Source: Drechslerella dactyloides (lineage: Eukaryota > Ascomycota > Orbiliomycetes > Orbiliales > Orbiliaceae). From it: 64,000 nucleotides of DNA. A program made the position numbers and the translations under genes. The DNA lies in the NCBI GenBank assembly GCA_020064725.1, contig JAGTWJ010000008.1:2170001-2234000 (forward strand). The letters are read 5' to 3'. This document shows positions 11,971 to 23,871 of this stretch, in pieces; within the stretch, counting starts at the first letter, position 1, and every line of letters starts with the position of its first letter. Under the pieces are notes generated by a model. It saw only the letters and a program-made list of their open reading frames with translations, was not told where the DNA came from and did not search any database.

Positions 11971-13308
11971 GACGGACCGATCAACTCCCGCTGAAGATTT
12001 CGACGGCTCACCGATACAACCCTGACATCGCGAATCGACACCATCTTAGGCGACAAACTGGGGATAACAACCCCGACAGCGACTACACCGGCCATCCTAG
12101 CTTCCAGAAGAATTTGGAATGCAGCAGGTCTCCCAACTCAAGACCAGCAGTTGGGTCTGAACCAGCTTCGCATCGGCGAGGTGAATGAATGATAGAAAGA
12201 TTAGTAGATGAGTTGAAGCAGCTATTTCGGATTAATGTTGGAGTTAGTGTTAAGGGAGTGCTGTGTTTAAAATAATTTCTGGGAGGGTCCAGAGGCTGCC
12301 GGCGCTGATAATAGCGCGCTCTCCTAGGGGTAAACGACTGCTGTGCTGTGATTTAAACGGCATGCCCCTCTTAATAATTGAGGAGCGCGCATAGTATATC
12401 CAGGTAGCATAGTAAGGTATCCAGCTGTGGAAATTATCACTCAACCGCCATATAGCATGCATGCTATGTAGGTATACTGTTAAATCATGACTGGGACTGT
12501 ATAAATTTCAGTAGTAATTTAACGGCATTAGGAGAAGCGTGTATTGCATCCCCGGCTCTCTTTTCAGCGTAGGCCACCCTAAATGCGTGCGTATATAAAG
12601 ATATGGTCTGAGTGCGATCTGACTCCCGAGACTGAATATACTGGTGAAGTTGGTGTTCTCCTCCACATTGGATAAAAATGGTCCAGCAGGATGCTAGCAA
12701 TCGCAGAAACCTAGAGTGTAAGTAAGACTTCTTGTGAAATACTTTCATATTATGTGAATGAAGTCGGATACGTATCTAATCTGAATCCAGAAACTTAGCC
12801 AATAAAGCAACGCTCTGATCTCGTAAACCAGACCCTCCCTTTTCCACAGTGATCTCGTAAACCAGATGGAAATGCGTGGGTTTGGCTTGCGAGACCAAAC
12901 GCTCAACATATCTCCACATAAGGACAGTATGTCACTCCAAGAAACCCTCTTTTTCATGTCTGCCAACCTAAATTCAGATTTTGGTTGATTTGGCAACTCG
13001 GATTCCTCTATCTCCAGATAGTAGCATCTCTCTGAGTATTACTCTCTAGTCGAGTTTCGATAGCGCGTGCACAAGCAGGTAATCCTTTAAGCTGTACAAC
13101 ATCTACAGAACCCTACGGAAATCCACAAAGCCAGATCTGCACATATATCGTACAAAGATTCTGATATCCGACACTCTCGATCTCGGCAGGCTTTCTCTCT
13201 CCAAAACCCCCCTTCAACCACAATCTGGCTTGTTTGAAACCCAATGATATGATCCGCAGTTTCTAACGTAACAGAGATACAGGGATCGCTCCAAATATAC
13301 TCTGAAAG
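11971..13308. other. Intergenic gap with motif repeats
   Basis: No gene supported. It contains two direct copies and one inverted copy of the dispersed tctcg(t/c)aa(a/g)cca motif between 12816 and 12899. Confidence 0.5.
12816..12899. repeat. Cluster of a dispersed short motif
   Basis: The 17-mer TGATCTCGTAAACCAGA occurs at 12816-12832 and again, identical, at 12850-12866. An inverted relative, TTTGGCTTGCGAGACCAA, lies at 12881-12898. Bases 12876-12898 are identical over 23 nt to 44712-44734. Confidence 0.8.
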
Positions 13309-14678
13309 ATGGGCTCCATAAGCGATAGGGTCGGGATAATCGTCCCCGCATTCTCGGATACTGTCCACTGGTTTGACAACGTCAGAACTGTGAATGTTCG
13401 TGGACGCATATACCCTTACCCTGAAGTTCATATTGTGACAAGATTGAAACGAGATCACTAACCCGAGATTAATCTGGTTCAAAATGTCTGTAAGCTAACA
13501 AAGGGATCACACAGGATGCTTTGGAAGCTATAACGACTCAAAATGTCTTTCTTGATCGCAATAAGGTTACTGCTTTCCTCCGTGGACGCGTCCCGTCGCT
13601 CCATGAGATCATCCCACCGGGTGAGATACTTCAGGTCAGGTATGAAGCTGAGCGAGCCAAATTTCTAGCTTCTCCGTCCTCGACATCACCGCACCCCTAT
13701 CGAAGTATTAATCAACGTAGGCACGCGATTCGGTCGAATCCAAAGTGTGACGTCCGGGATATGATACCGTATCAACAAGCTAGTCGTAGTCTGGCAGATC
13801 GGGTTTCGCCAAGATCACTCGCAGATAGAGTCTCCGCTCTAAGCCTAGAGTCCCGTGTTCGCCCATATAACAGTCAGGTCACCCAGAATTCTGCTGTTGC
13901 GGAATCTAGGAAAGCGGCAACCGGCTTTCGTGGGGAGACATTCCAACGAAAAGTAATTATCCGCTTCCTCCTTTTCGAATTTGGAGAGGAGCCCATCGAG
14001 CTCTACGCCTCTAATTACGAACCACTTCAAGTATTCTTCAACATAATCCGGAAGAAGCTCCTCAGCATGGGCTGTATCGACAAGGATGATGAGCTGGATT
14101 TCAATTGGCCGCATCTTCGATGGGTTCCTCGCGGTTCAGTGAAAGTCAAGAATATTCGCACTATGGGATTCGAGCAAAAGGTTATTGGATGCTTCGTGCG
14201 TAAGAGAGGCGACGGCATTCTTTCCCATGACCCTATTGGCCCAGGCAAGGCTTCAAGACAGCTGAGGAAATCGGCCACTCAAACCGAAGAGACCCTGGCT
14301 TCGGGAAACATGAGCCTTGATCTCAGCCCTGTGATTCAAGGTCAGCAATTACTTCAGCTCGTCGGGGTTCAGAAGGGCACGAATGATACAACTATAGATG
14401 CGAATGCGGAAAGGAGGAGCCCAGTCTATGAAAACGGTTCGGATCTTTGCCCACAGCTCGTCTTGAACTCCGAGCATGCGCAGCAGCATGATGTCCGTTG
14501 CAATGACAAGCGTCCCGCCCAACCGGATCCCAACAGCCCGGGGACGGATTGCAGCAAAGATACTTCAAGTATTGTCGGTGGGTCTTCGGCTTGTGATCAA
14601 GAGTCCCAGCTGGATGAGATAGCTTGGGACATTGATTATGGCGAGTTTGATTGTGACCCTGAATTTTGGTTGGGATAA
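13309..14678 (+). CDS. Unknown protein, about 430 aa
   Basis: The long frame 13515-14678 is clearly coding but has no in-frame ATG near its beginning and starts right after a cacacag acceptor. A candidate first exon is 13309-13434 (ATG at 13309, MGSISDRVGIIVPAFSDTV), with a GTGACA donor and a cactaac branch site, joining in phase 0 to DALEAITTQNVFLD. That exon is tentative. The body has two near-identical SLADRVS units around residues 130-150, a central region that may be folded (RKVIIRFLLFEFGEEPIELY; LQVFFNIIRKKLLSMGC), and an acidic tail ending in Asp, Tyr and Trp residues (DIDYGEFDCDPEFWLG). The tail resembles an acidic activation or docking tail, but the family is unknown. Confidence 0.6.
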
Positions 14679-15220
14679 GTTAAAGATTTCTTCGGTTTTC
14701 TCGCGGAAAGCAGCTGTATATCTTTTTGCCCAATATCCCATGTGCTTGAGATCCTAAATTTGCGGAACTGCACTTTAGATAGAAGATGAAAGGATATTGC
14801 CGGATAGGGAATTGGTTACAAATCTGGGATTACGGCATCGCGTCGGGATCTTGAACGAGGTGATGACGACGCTACAAGCCTGCAAAGGTTGCGGCATCCG
14901 GAAAGCTGCTTGATGTTTTTGTCGAACGATTTGTGGAATTATAAGGGAAGGTTTTAAAATATTACGTACGAAAAGATCACAAGCATGAGCCATGTACCAG
15001 GTAGTAGTATATCTAAAATGCCAATGCTCGTGTCTGGGCGAGGATCGCTGCGGCGCTGGCTGAGGAATGTCCCACTTCCACAACCCGAAGCTGTGTTGGG
15101 TGTCGCGCTGCACATCACCACCGCCCAACTTCAAGCTGGCGCTTCCCTCGACACATCTTGAATCCTTTCCGCATCAGAATCAGGCGCCATCTTGAATCGG
15201 ACTCAGACTTTACACCAAAC
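14679..15220. other. Intergenic gap
   Basis: Nothing recognised. It probably holds the 3' flank of the gene ending at 14678 and the promoter of the gene at 15221. Confidence 0.45.
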
Positions 15221-16338
15221 ATGCTATCCTCTCTTAACGCGCCGGAAAGTGACCGGGAGCCAGTTGTGAATGAGTCCAAGCCTTCCTTGACGGTCTACGC
15301 GCATAAAATAGCGACCCAAACGACAGAGGTCCGCTCGCTACTCTCCTCGTCCCTCGCCCATATAGCAGAAGACCGCAATCAACTTCGTAAAGTCTTGCAG
15401 GACACCAAATCTCTCATCAATGGCCACGAGGATGTCAACAAGGAATTCGGCAATGTAGTGACCAGACTGGATTCGCTAGGTGAGGAGTTATCTCCAGCTG
15501 AGATCATATCAGCGCCGTTGTGATTCCCGCAGCACGCTAACGTCATTCTGTGAATATCAAAGTTGCAAAGCAACAGGCAACAATCTCGCAGCTCACGCAG
15601 ACAATCACATCCGTGGAAGCGGCACATATCGCGCTGGAAGATAATATGAGTGCTCTATCGATTAGGTTGAGCAGTCAGAACAGACTTATTCAAACTTTTG
15701 CTGAGGAACAGAAAGAGTCTGCAGCTGCTCTATCCATGATTCACGAGAAGCTAGACAATGTGATCTCCGAGATGACCAAGCCTAGGCTGGTATCAAAATT
15801 GCAATTCAACCATCCGGATGCGTCGTTGGAGACTGTGCCAACACTGCCTGCCCCAACCGGACAGCCTCCCGTTCTCTCGGACTCGGAAAACACAGAAAGC
15901 AGTGTCAGCGTGATCGTTGAGACGCCTGCCCCCGCGAACAAACCAGCGAAGAAACCTGGAACGGCAAAGAAAGAGGGATCTTCTGATGGGAGCAAGCCTG
16001 CTCGTAAGAAGGTCTTGAAGAAAGCGTCGCTAAACAAAGCGAAGCCTATCCCCAAACCCGCGAGGCACAGGAGCATCAGCCTCGGCCCTGCTATCGAGCC
16101 CACACCGGACGAGATACTCAACAACCCCTACATTAACGAGCGAGATCTGGACGGCCAAGCTTCAGCCGATGCCAAGAAGTCGGGAGCCGAGGCAAGCGAG
16201 GGAATCCCGGCTTCAAAATGCCCCGCCGTCAGTAAAGAGGTTACTGAGCAGGTCACCTTGAAGAAGCAGACGAAGAAGCGAATTTTAGCTGGCCCCGCGA
16301 CGCAGGAGGCCTGGGAAATGGACACCACCACAACTTGA
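15221..16338 (+). CDS. Unknown coiled-coil / Lys-Pro-rich protein, 344 aa
   Basis: Exon 1 runs 15221-15479 (ATG at 15221, MLSSLNAPESDREPV), with a GTGAGG donor. Exon 2 runs 15563-16338 after a caaag acceptor with gctaac as branch site. The join gives LDSL-VAKQQATISQ. Residues of about 25-165 are strongly helical with heptad spacing (coiled coil). From about residue 185 the sequence is disordered and rich in Ala, Pro and Lys (PAPANKPAKKPGTAKKEGSS; KKVLKKASLNKAKPIPKPAR), which would suit nucleic-acid or nuclear localisation. No catalytic motif. The 5'-adjacent unknown gene is on the same strand. Confidence 0.65.
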
Positions 16339-17238
16339 TATATGTTCTCAGCACGGGCGGGTTAAACGCTCATACGGTTTTTCTAACTACAATCACTAAC
16401 AATGCATTGCGGTATACTGGTATCCTCTTTTCTCCTGTCTTTGAAACTTATTCTCTCTGTTATAGATATCAAGGCAGCAGTTAGAAATGCTCGCCGCTCT
16501 GTACCACTGCTAAACGCGCTAGCGAGCTCACCAGCGAACACCGTCCGCATTTTATCGCACGAGCATACCTAGTGATAAGGCTAGAATAGCAAAGCTACGA
16601 TAACTAAAAATACAATCACGCGCATTATCCATCTGATCCTTCGGCCCTCGACCAATATGTACCCGTGCGAGATACCATGGTGTAACAAAGAACAAAGAAT
16701 GGCTCGAGACACGCTTCGAACGTCTACCACACCAACAACGCGGTTCAGAGGTGCTGTAGGTACCACCCTCTTCTCTGCACACCGACGAGAACAATGAATG
16801 AAATTTGTTACGGTTTCACGAGCGGGAGACTTGTGGATTGCTAGATACCACATCTACCAAATTTACAAAAAAATCACTTTCATTGATCACCGATAGTAGT
16901 TCGCAAGCTGCGCCCATGTGCCTCATTAAGGCGGCTTTCACGGTTTCTGGCGGCATGGTGCGGTTACGAGAACAAAGGCTTAAATCCAGATGCATGTCAC
17001 GCTATACGCGTATCATTCGGAGCCATAAAAGTGGCCTGAAGCGAGACCATTAGCAGCAATGTTTATCGACATTCATCTTGTGATTCAACATCTCATGTCT
17101 TTGGTTCGATTAGTCAAGAATCGATCCTGGCTCCCTGCCCACCTTGCTTCGACGAAATCCGCAATCTCGAAGGGCATCGATTCTGCTAAGGCTTCAATAT
17201 GAGATAAGTCAATATTACGCCGAACCAAATAATATATA
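16339..17238. other. Intergenic gap
   Basis: No gene supported; only short frames on both strands. Confidence 0.45.
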
Positions 17239-18726
17239 ATGTCGAACCAACCTGCCACTCCTAACGCATCTTCCATCCGCGATTTTTGGGATCGAACGGA
17301 CATCCCACCTGATACTCTCGCGAGATCCTACCGCCGGAACTCTCGATGCCCCGTCCGACCAAGCCCTGATACAAGTGTCTATCCAAATGACTTCGAGTCC
17401 CCAAATTTCTTCGTCGACTCTGAGATCACACCACCAATGCATGATCCAACCGAGTCCTTGGTAGCAGATATCGCGGCGCATCTACAAGAGAATATGCAAA
17501 CTCCGACAAGATCAATGTCAGCTGCAGCTCGCAGAGCGGAGATCAATGCAGAACTCAATCGCCATATGGATGCATATGAGCCGACTACAACCCTCCAGCT
17601 GATGAGAACCCCTACAGCTGCTACGTCGGTCTCCCGAAAACACCGCACTAGTTCCGCATCACCAGATGCAAGAAGATCACTTCTTTCTGAGGATTTTCCA
17701 AGTCTCTCTAACAGTGCTAAGAAGATGCCCTTGCATCCAGCGTACAACGTCAGGACAAGCGTTGACAGATCCATCTTGAAGATGCATTTCACGCATCATT
17801 CGACGCCAGCGCAATCGTTCGACCAAGAACCAGCCAGCGACGAAGACATCTACATGGATGTTGATGAATATGTCGACTCTGACGAGGCAAATAAGGAGAA
17901 CATCGACCCAATGACACGCCAAACGCATGAAACTCCAGCTACATACTCTTTCGAAACACCACCAGGCTCAGGAAGCCGCAATGTGATCCTGACGCCAATA
18001 AAGCGCCTCCTCACGGAGAAGAAATTAACGGCGATAAGACGATCTGGGACAACGGAGTCGTCTTCCAGAGAGAAGGCATCAAACCCCAACAGCAACATGG
18101 ATTTATCCAGTGACATCTTCTCGACCCCACAGAGTGACGATATGGGTATTTTTGAGGATACTACCCTTGCCTGTATATCAGACAACCCTTTCGACAGCCC
18201 TACAGCCGTTGACATACAAACTCCAACAACCTCGCCCGCCAAGCGGGATACCGAATACTCCGGATTCCCACCACTCCAGCACACCCCCTGCTTGAAATCA
18301 AAACTGGGACTCATCACGGCATCAAGTAACTCACATGGAATAGCGCCTCCAAACGTTCTGTCGGACTTTGACCCTCAAAAACTAGCTCAGAGAAAGAACA
18401 TTCACGGTCCCGCGTCGCCAACACCACCGGCTCCTATGCCGCAAAAGCTGCTTCATAAGAGTGCAAAAGAGAGAGAAGTTTATACACGGAGCACCGAGGC
18501 TCTCGGCCTGAGATCAGCAGAGAAGTTGCGGGAAATGCGTCGGAGAAATTCGAGCGTTACGCACGAAAGCGGCGTGGTGAAGAGGAAGAGCCGGACAGGC
18601 TCTTACAGAGGGTACACGGCAGAATACAGCACAGAAATGGGCTACGCAGAAGATAGAATGGTGGGAGTAACAAAAGATACAGACTACGCAAATCCTAGTT
18701 TAGGGAGCCACTGGATTGGAATTTAG
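17239..18726 (+). CDS. Unknown disordered Ser/Thr-rich protein, 495 aa
   Basis: Uninterrupted frame from the ATG at 17239 (MSNQPATPNASSIRDFWDR) to the stop at 18726. It is rich in Ser, Thr, Pro and Asp with many SP/TP dipeptides (for example ETPPGSGSRNVILTPIKRLL), which are candidate proline-directed kinase sites. It also has KENIDP-like acidic spots and basic stretches near the C-terminus (EMRRRNSSVTHE). No folded domain recognised. A cell-cycle- or cytoskeleton-regulated scaffold would fit the composition, but that is inference. It closes the orphan island; the next gene is the conserved VPS53. Confidence 0.7.
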   Translation: MSNQPATPNASSIRDFWDRTDIPPDTLARSYRRNSRCPVRPSPDTSVYPNDFESPNFFVDSEITPPMHDPTESLVADIAAHLQENMQTPTRSMSAAARRAEINAELNRHMDAYEPTTTLQLMRTPTAATSVSRKHRTSSASPDARRSLLSEDFPSLSNSAKKMPLHPAYNVRTSVDRSILKMHFTHHSTPAQSFDQEPASDEDIYMDVDEYVDSDEANKENIDPMTRQTHETPATYSFETPPGSGSRNVILTPIKRLLTEKKLTAIRRSGTTESSSREKASNPNSNMDLSSDIFSTPQSDDMGIFEDTTLACISDNPFDSPTAVDIQTPTTSPAKRDTEYSGFPPLQHTPCLKSKLGLITASSNSHGIAPPNVLSDFDPQKLAQRKNIHGPASPTPPAPMPQKLLHKSAKEREVYTRSTEALGLRSAEKLREMRRRNSSVTHESGVVKRKSRTGSYRGYTAEYSTEMGYAEDRMVGVTKDTDYANPSLGSHWIGI

Positions 18727-19058
18727 ACACTGCTCCGACGCTGGAGTAGATCTAAGTCATGGAAAAGACGACATTGGTAATCGGAGGTCATTGGAACGAG
18801 CAAAGTCGCCGGAAAGCTAGTAATGGCCACAAAATGGAATAGTTCCAGCAGCCGGCAGTTCACATCATGAAGCAACTAGTTCTAATACGGGGAATCGGGT
18901 CGTAACCCTCGTGTATATTTTCAAAGCATTGACATCGTAATGCCAGTAAACCGTAAAATGCAAATGCAGGATGGCTAAGTTGTAATGAACTTCAATACCA
19001 CTATTATATCATAGTGCTCACTCAAAGCAAGATCGGCCTCATTTCCATCTCCATGCCG
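18727..19058. other. Convergent 3' intergenic region
   Basis: Lies between the plus-strand gene ending at 18726 and VPS53 ending at 19059 on the minus strand. It probably holds both 3' UTRs; nothing else seen. Confidence 0.5.
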
Positions 19059-21847
19059 TCACTTGGCATCCATACTTCCAAACCTATTGTTCCTAAAGAA
19101 TCTTCCAAACTTCTGCAAGTTCTCATTCAGCCCGGCCACACCTTCCTTCACACCCATAGCCGCAGCATCCGCGACCCCTGCAACGGCAGGGTTCAACTGA
19201 GCCGTACTGGCGCCGGGACTATTGGTCCCTGTAGATCCGCCAACGCTTCCCACAATTGTCGGTGTTCCTAATCTATCGACGCCCTCTTTCATACCAGCCA
19301 TCAACGCACTGCCGAATGTGGCTGCATCGAATTTACCCGTTAGGCTCGGGGATATGACGAGCCCGCCAGACCCGCCTGAGATACCGATCGCGGGCTGCAT
19401 ATTGATATTAGTTGCGCTCAGTGCCGCCATAACCGGGTTGCTTTCGGCTAGATTGTCGTAGGCCACTTTATGTGCGTGGAAGAGCTCTACGCGTTCGCTG
19501 AGATCACGGCCTTTGATGCCTTTTATGTCAAGAATCTTGCGGAAGTTGGCTTCGGACTTGTCCGCGATGTGGATAAGATATGCCTGCACAAGGCCTTCTG
19601 AAGGCGAGGAGCGGACCTGGATGACCTTCAGAACGGTGTCGATGCGAGCGATTGCACGCGAGACATGCTTGATGAAACTATAGGAGAGATTAGCGCATGC
19701 TTATAATAGTAAGAAAGAGAGTTTGGGGGCTTTACGTAGTCGGAGCAGTGACGCCCTCTTCGGCAGTCAGTGTCATGAGCTCCTCTAGGCATTTCTTGAT
19801 GGAGTAGACGTCGAGCAGCATCTGTGCGTTGAAATCATCAGCGATGGTGACAGGATACATATCATACAAATGGACTGGATCATACCTGTTCAGCGCCCAC
19901 TTCGGTAATTGGTTTGCAGGCCATGAGATTAGCGAGAATCGTATTCGGGATATTCTCCACCAAGCGGTCGCAAAATGCGCGTTTGTATTGCTCCTTCACA
20001 ATTAGGTGTAAAAGTTTCGCAGCCTCCGTTTTGATAACGCGAATGAGCTCTCCCACGTATGTACTCTGGTCCCCAACTGTTTCAAGCTTGCTCCAGGGTG
20101 TATTTCGCATTTCTCTCCAGATCGGATCAAGCTCGACTTCGAGCTTCTTCGCCAGAGCTCGGATCGCCGTATTGACAACGCCCATGAAATTGTCCTGTTG
20201 CTTCTCCATGTTGACCTTCGATCTGAAGTCCTCGTCGATCCGGGCTTTGATCCGATCTTCGAGCTGAGAAGTGAGTGCGTGACAGTAATCCGCTGTGTTC
20301 AGAACCGTGATGATGGTTTCGTTATTCGGTGGCGGAACGCCAGGCCTGTCCGGCAGATGGTAAAGGAGGATGCTCTCTGCATATGTATCCAAGTATCGAG
20401 CAAATATGACGGATAGATCGTATAATTTGCTGCCCGCAGACAACTTGGCGCATTGCGCAAAAGTGCCACGGTAAAACTGGAATAGTTCAATGGACGACGG
20501 GAGGACAGCGGAGGTGTTGAATTCATCATCGGGCGGTACGACAGGTTGTGATTTGAATACCGGAATCATGGCCCCCAGAACTTTGTCTTGCGAGTCGATC
20601 CAGAGGCTGAGATACGGTTCAAAGGCTTCCGAAATTGCCTTTCCGAATATTAGGGGCCGGTCGTCTCGCGAGCTAACTGTATCAATAGACGCTCTGCTAT
20701 CCGCAGTGAATCGCTTCTCAAGGTATTGCTCGAAGTCCAGGGTCTCTTGAAGACAGCGTAGCAGCAGGTTGACATCGAGACTCTTCCCTCCGTCATTGCG
20801 CATAGTCCTCACGAGAATGCCCTTGAAGTCTTCTCGCGTGTTATCGCAGAAGGTCTTTGCGAGGATCTCGCCGACCTTCCAGGATGGTGGGAAGATGTAG
20901 ACGTGTTCCTCGTCATAGGTCTTGAGGATACGCTTCAACCAAGAATATCGCCGCGAGATGTTGTCCAAGGATCCGGCCTCGTCGCTGCCTCTGAAGATCT
21001 GTCGGTACTCTCGCAGTTGTGTATTGCAGAACCAGTTTATCAGACGTGTTCTAGCGGTATCACCAACGGCATCCATGACCTCGCATCCTTCTGCCAGCAT
21101 TGTCCGTTTCAGGGTCACCTCATCCTTCGTAAACGTGATCTCAAAGTCTTCGCAGACCTGCTCCAATAGCTGCGCTTGAAGATCTGCGATATTTCGGCTC
21201 AAGGTTGCAATTTGGTCGATCGAGCGGTAAGATTTGAAGTGTGCCATGAGCTGAATGACAGCTTGCAGGAGCTGCGCACAGTCTCGGTACTGACGGAGTT
21301 TGCATTGTACTTTCAGTTGTTCAAAGGCGGTTGCTAGATTGGCATTCTTCATTAGCATCAATCGCCAGAGCACCTGAAGCCTTGACATCCATACTCAACA
21401 TCTGCAGCCTCTTCAACGCTGTCATTGACACCGTCAAATTTCGCTTGGTCGCATCGAGCCGTTTAATATCAGCTGTCATAGCGGTGATAGCCTCCTCCGT
21501 TGCGATAGCCCTGCCCCTCACCGTCTCGATGTTCTTGAACAGGCCATCGAGATCCGCCTTGGCAGAAGCCACGCGGGTAACGCTCGAAGCATCGGAGATG
21601 GCTTGGTTGGCGACGAGGGTTCGAATGCTGTCGTCGAGGGAGATGACGTGCTCGGATAGAGACGAGGATACGGAGGAGAGGGAGCTCAAAGAACCCAGGG
21701 TCGCGAAGATATCGTTGAGATGCACTACCGGATCGTAGTCGGCTAGTAAAGTATGAAGTTGACGGTTAGCAGAGACTCTTAGTTCAACGGCAGGAAAGAG
21801 GTTCAGCTACCTGAATCCAATGGATCACTTGGGGCGACTCCATTCAT
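19059..21847 (-). CDS. vps53: GARP complex subunit Vps53
   Basis: Subunit of the Golgi-associated retrograde protein complex (Vps51-54), which tethers endosome-derived vesicles at the trans-Golgi. Five exons on the minus strand: 21847-21811, 21742-21395, 21333-19886, 19821-19736 and 19677-19059. All joins are in phase, for 845 residues, close to the family's usual length. The N-terminus reads MNGVAPSDPLDSADYDPVVH and is followed by a coiled-coil region with the TALKRLQML-TTAFEQLK junction typical of Vps53. Later come DNISRRYSWLKRILKTYDEE and FPPSWKVGEILAKTFC, both characteristic. The C-terminal 100 residues are Gly/Ala-rich and less conserved. It is divergent from YTH1, the starts lying 529 bp apart. 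Confidence 0.94.
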
Positions 21848-22376
21848 GGCGGCCACAGGTATTGTGGCATGGAGAGGAGCCGATTCTTCTTGCAAGCACG
21901 AGAGGTGGATATGGGATCTGCGGATCGAAAGCGCGTGGTCACCAACGTCGTACATCTGGCCCGTCATCTCGAGCAGGGGCGAGGCTTAGTCAGCGGGTTC
22001 TCCAACGGCGGCAGCCGCAGCAGCCGCATTTTTGGACGTCTCTCCTCTACGCAGCACTGCTGGTTCCTGGCAGCTATGTCATGCAAGCCGATACTTCAAT
22101 GCTCCCTTTCCAAACGGACATCCAGTATTGGGTCAAGTACGCATTGAAACTACGATGAGCCCGCAGCATTCTAGCCACTCTTCTGGATGCTTCGCGTTGG
22201 CTCTACGCCGCGTCTGATCATTTGTGTTGGCCTGGCGTCGTGGTTTGACTAAGCAAGCGCCGGGATCTAATTCACGAAACGAACGGAATGCATCACCGCT
22301 TATCGTCCGGCTTCCCATCTCGCGCCGCGTTCGCCTTCGATATCTGCTCTGGCAGTTATCTCCCCAGGAGTACAGA
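21848..22376. promoter_or_regulatory. Shared divergent promoter, VPS53 / YTH1
   Basis: The 529 bp between the two start codons must contain both core promoters. I see no clear TATA box on either side, and upstream start codons occur in the YTH1 leader. Confidence 0.5.
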
Positions 22377-23201
22377 ATGTCGACAGCCACGGCTACAGTC
22401 GAGTCGATCGACTCCAAGCCGACACCGGTAGCGGATGCCGTCCTCAAACCTTCCACGAACAAGGTCGCGAAGTTCAGTTTCCTGCCGTTCTTGAAGAAGG
22501 AATACCATTTCGGACTCGATCCAAACCGCGAAGTCTGCCGACTCTTCCTCGCAGGCCACTGTCCGAATGGAAATGCCTGCCCGGACAGACATACGATCGG
22601 TACCGCGGGGCTAAATAAGTATGTCACAATATCTTCGTCCCGCCACAATAAGTTGCTCATGCTAATGTGCGAACTGTACAGTCTTGTCTGCAAACATTGG
22701 CTCCGCGGCCTCTGTAAGAAAGGTGACGCCTGCGACTTTCTTCACGAATACAACCTCCGTCGGATGCCCGAATGCTCCTTCCTCGTCCGCTACGGCTACT
22801 GTCAGAACGGTGACGACTGCCTCTATTTCCATCCTGATCCCGAAAATCGGATACCCCCGTGTCCAAACTACGAGAATGGGTTCTGTCCTCTCGGGCCAAC
22901 TTGCTCAAAGAAACACGTCAGGAAGACAATTTGCAAATTCTATTTTGCGGGTTTTTGTCCAGATGGAAAAGAGTGTACATTTGGCGCACACCCCAAATGG
23001 CAAACGGAGCTGCCGGAACCCACACCTAAAGTGGAGACGGAGAAGAAGCGGTACAACGAGAGGGATGTGACTGACGACGACATGGGCGTCAAAGGCAGAC
23101 GAAAATTCCAACACCCCGATGGAAGGGACAGGGATGGCGGGCAAGGTCAAGGTAGAAGGCGCTGGGGTAAGGGGAACAACTACCAGGACCGCGAGAAGTA
23201 G
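22377..23201 (+). CDS. yth1: mRNA 3'-end-processing zinc-finger protein Yth1 (CPSF30)
   Basis: Zinc-finger subunit of the cleavage and polyadenylation factor, which recognises the polyadenylation signal region of pre-mRNA in the nucleus. Exon 1 runs 22377-22618 and exon 2 22682-23201, joined as GLN-NLVCKHWLRG with a GTATGT donor, for 253 residues, the family's usual size. Five CCCH fingers are visible, with spacings CX7CX5CX3H, CX7CX5CX3H, CX8CX5CX3H, CX7CX5CX3H and CX7CX5CX4H. The tail is basic and Gly/Arg-rich. The start at 22377 is chosen because the sequence upstream in the same frame is not protein-like. It shares its promoter with VPS53. Confidence 0.95.
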   Translation: MSTATATVESIDSKPTPVADAVLKPSTNKVAKFSFLPFLKKEYHFGLDPNREVCRLFLAGHCPNGNACPDRHTIGTAGLNKYVTISSSRHNKLLMLMCELYSLVCKHWLRGLCKKGDACDFLHEYNLRRMPECSFLVRYGYCQNGDDCLYFHPDPENRIPPCPNYENGFCPLGPTCSKKHVRKTICKFYFAGFCPDGKECTFGAHPKWQTELPEPTPKVETEKKRYNERDVTDDDMGVKGRRKFQHPDGRDRDGGQGQGRRRWGKGNNYQDREK

Positions 23202-23871
23202 GACTGGCCTCGCGAGACTAGGACAGGCAATATAGCTGTGGAAAGCCACGAAGTGGTTGGAATATTGCACGGTTGGGGCAGCAAATCAGCCTCTGGCTTT
23301 GACACAGGTTGATGGATGGAATATGAAGCTTTGGCGTTCCGGAACCGGCGAGGGCACGGAATTTTTGCGTATGTACATTACACTACACTATCGTCAAGTT
23401 TACACTGCGTAGAGATACCCAAAATATTGATATCTAGCCTTACTTTAGGGCGAGCGTTTCCCTGTGCATACGTACAATTGAGCTCATGAGCTTGTTCCAC
23501 ATCATTCTCAAAATCCCCTCCGGCGTACTTTACCGATGATAAAGCGACGTCGACGAACACATCATCATGAGGAAAGGACAATCTCGGCTTACGACCACAT
23601 AATTAGCTACGATGCATGTTACTCATATTTTTCAGTCGCACCGTTCATTCAGCACCACTATATAAAGCCTAGGGTCCTCTGTCAATCCGCTTCTGTAACT
23701 CTCTCCTCCTACATCTTACTCCTGGTGCCTACTCCGGTCGCCACTTTCCCTCGCTCCGCTTTATACCTTTATATCTTGGTACCACAGTCGATTTCGGTAC
23801 CCGAACGAGAACTCAACTACATCCCTCTATCAACAGGCATAGTCTTGTTGCATTTTTCACTCTACGTCGAC
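23202..23871. other. Intergenic region
   Basis: Likely YTH1 3' UTR and the promoter of the next gene; a TATATAAAG at about 23660-23668 lies roughly 205 bp before the ATG at 23872. The open frame continues upstream of that ATG but contains no good start. Confidence 0.45.

Noticed and set aside
13087..13431. Minus-strand frame of about 114 codons
   Set aside because: Overlaps the candidate first exon of the plus-strand gene; no motif. It remains a weak alternative.
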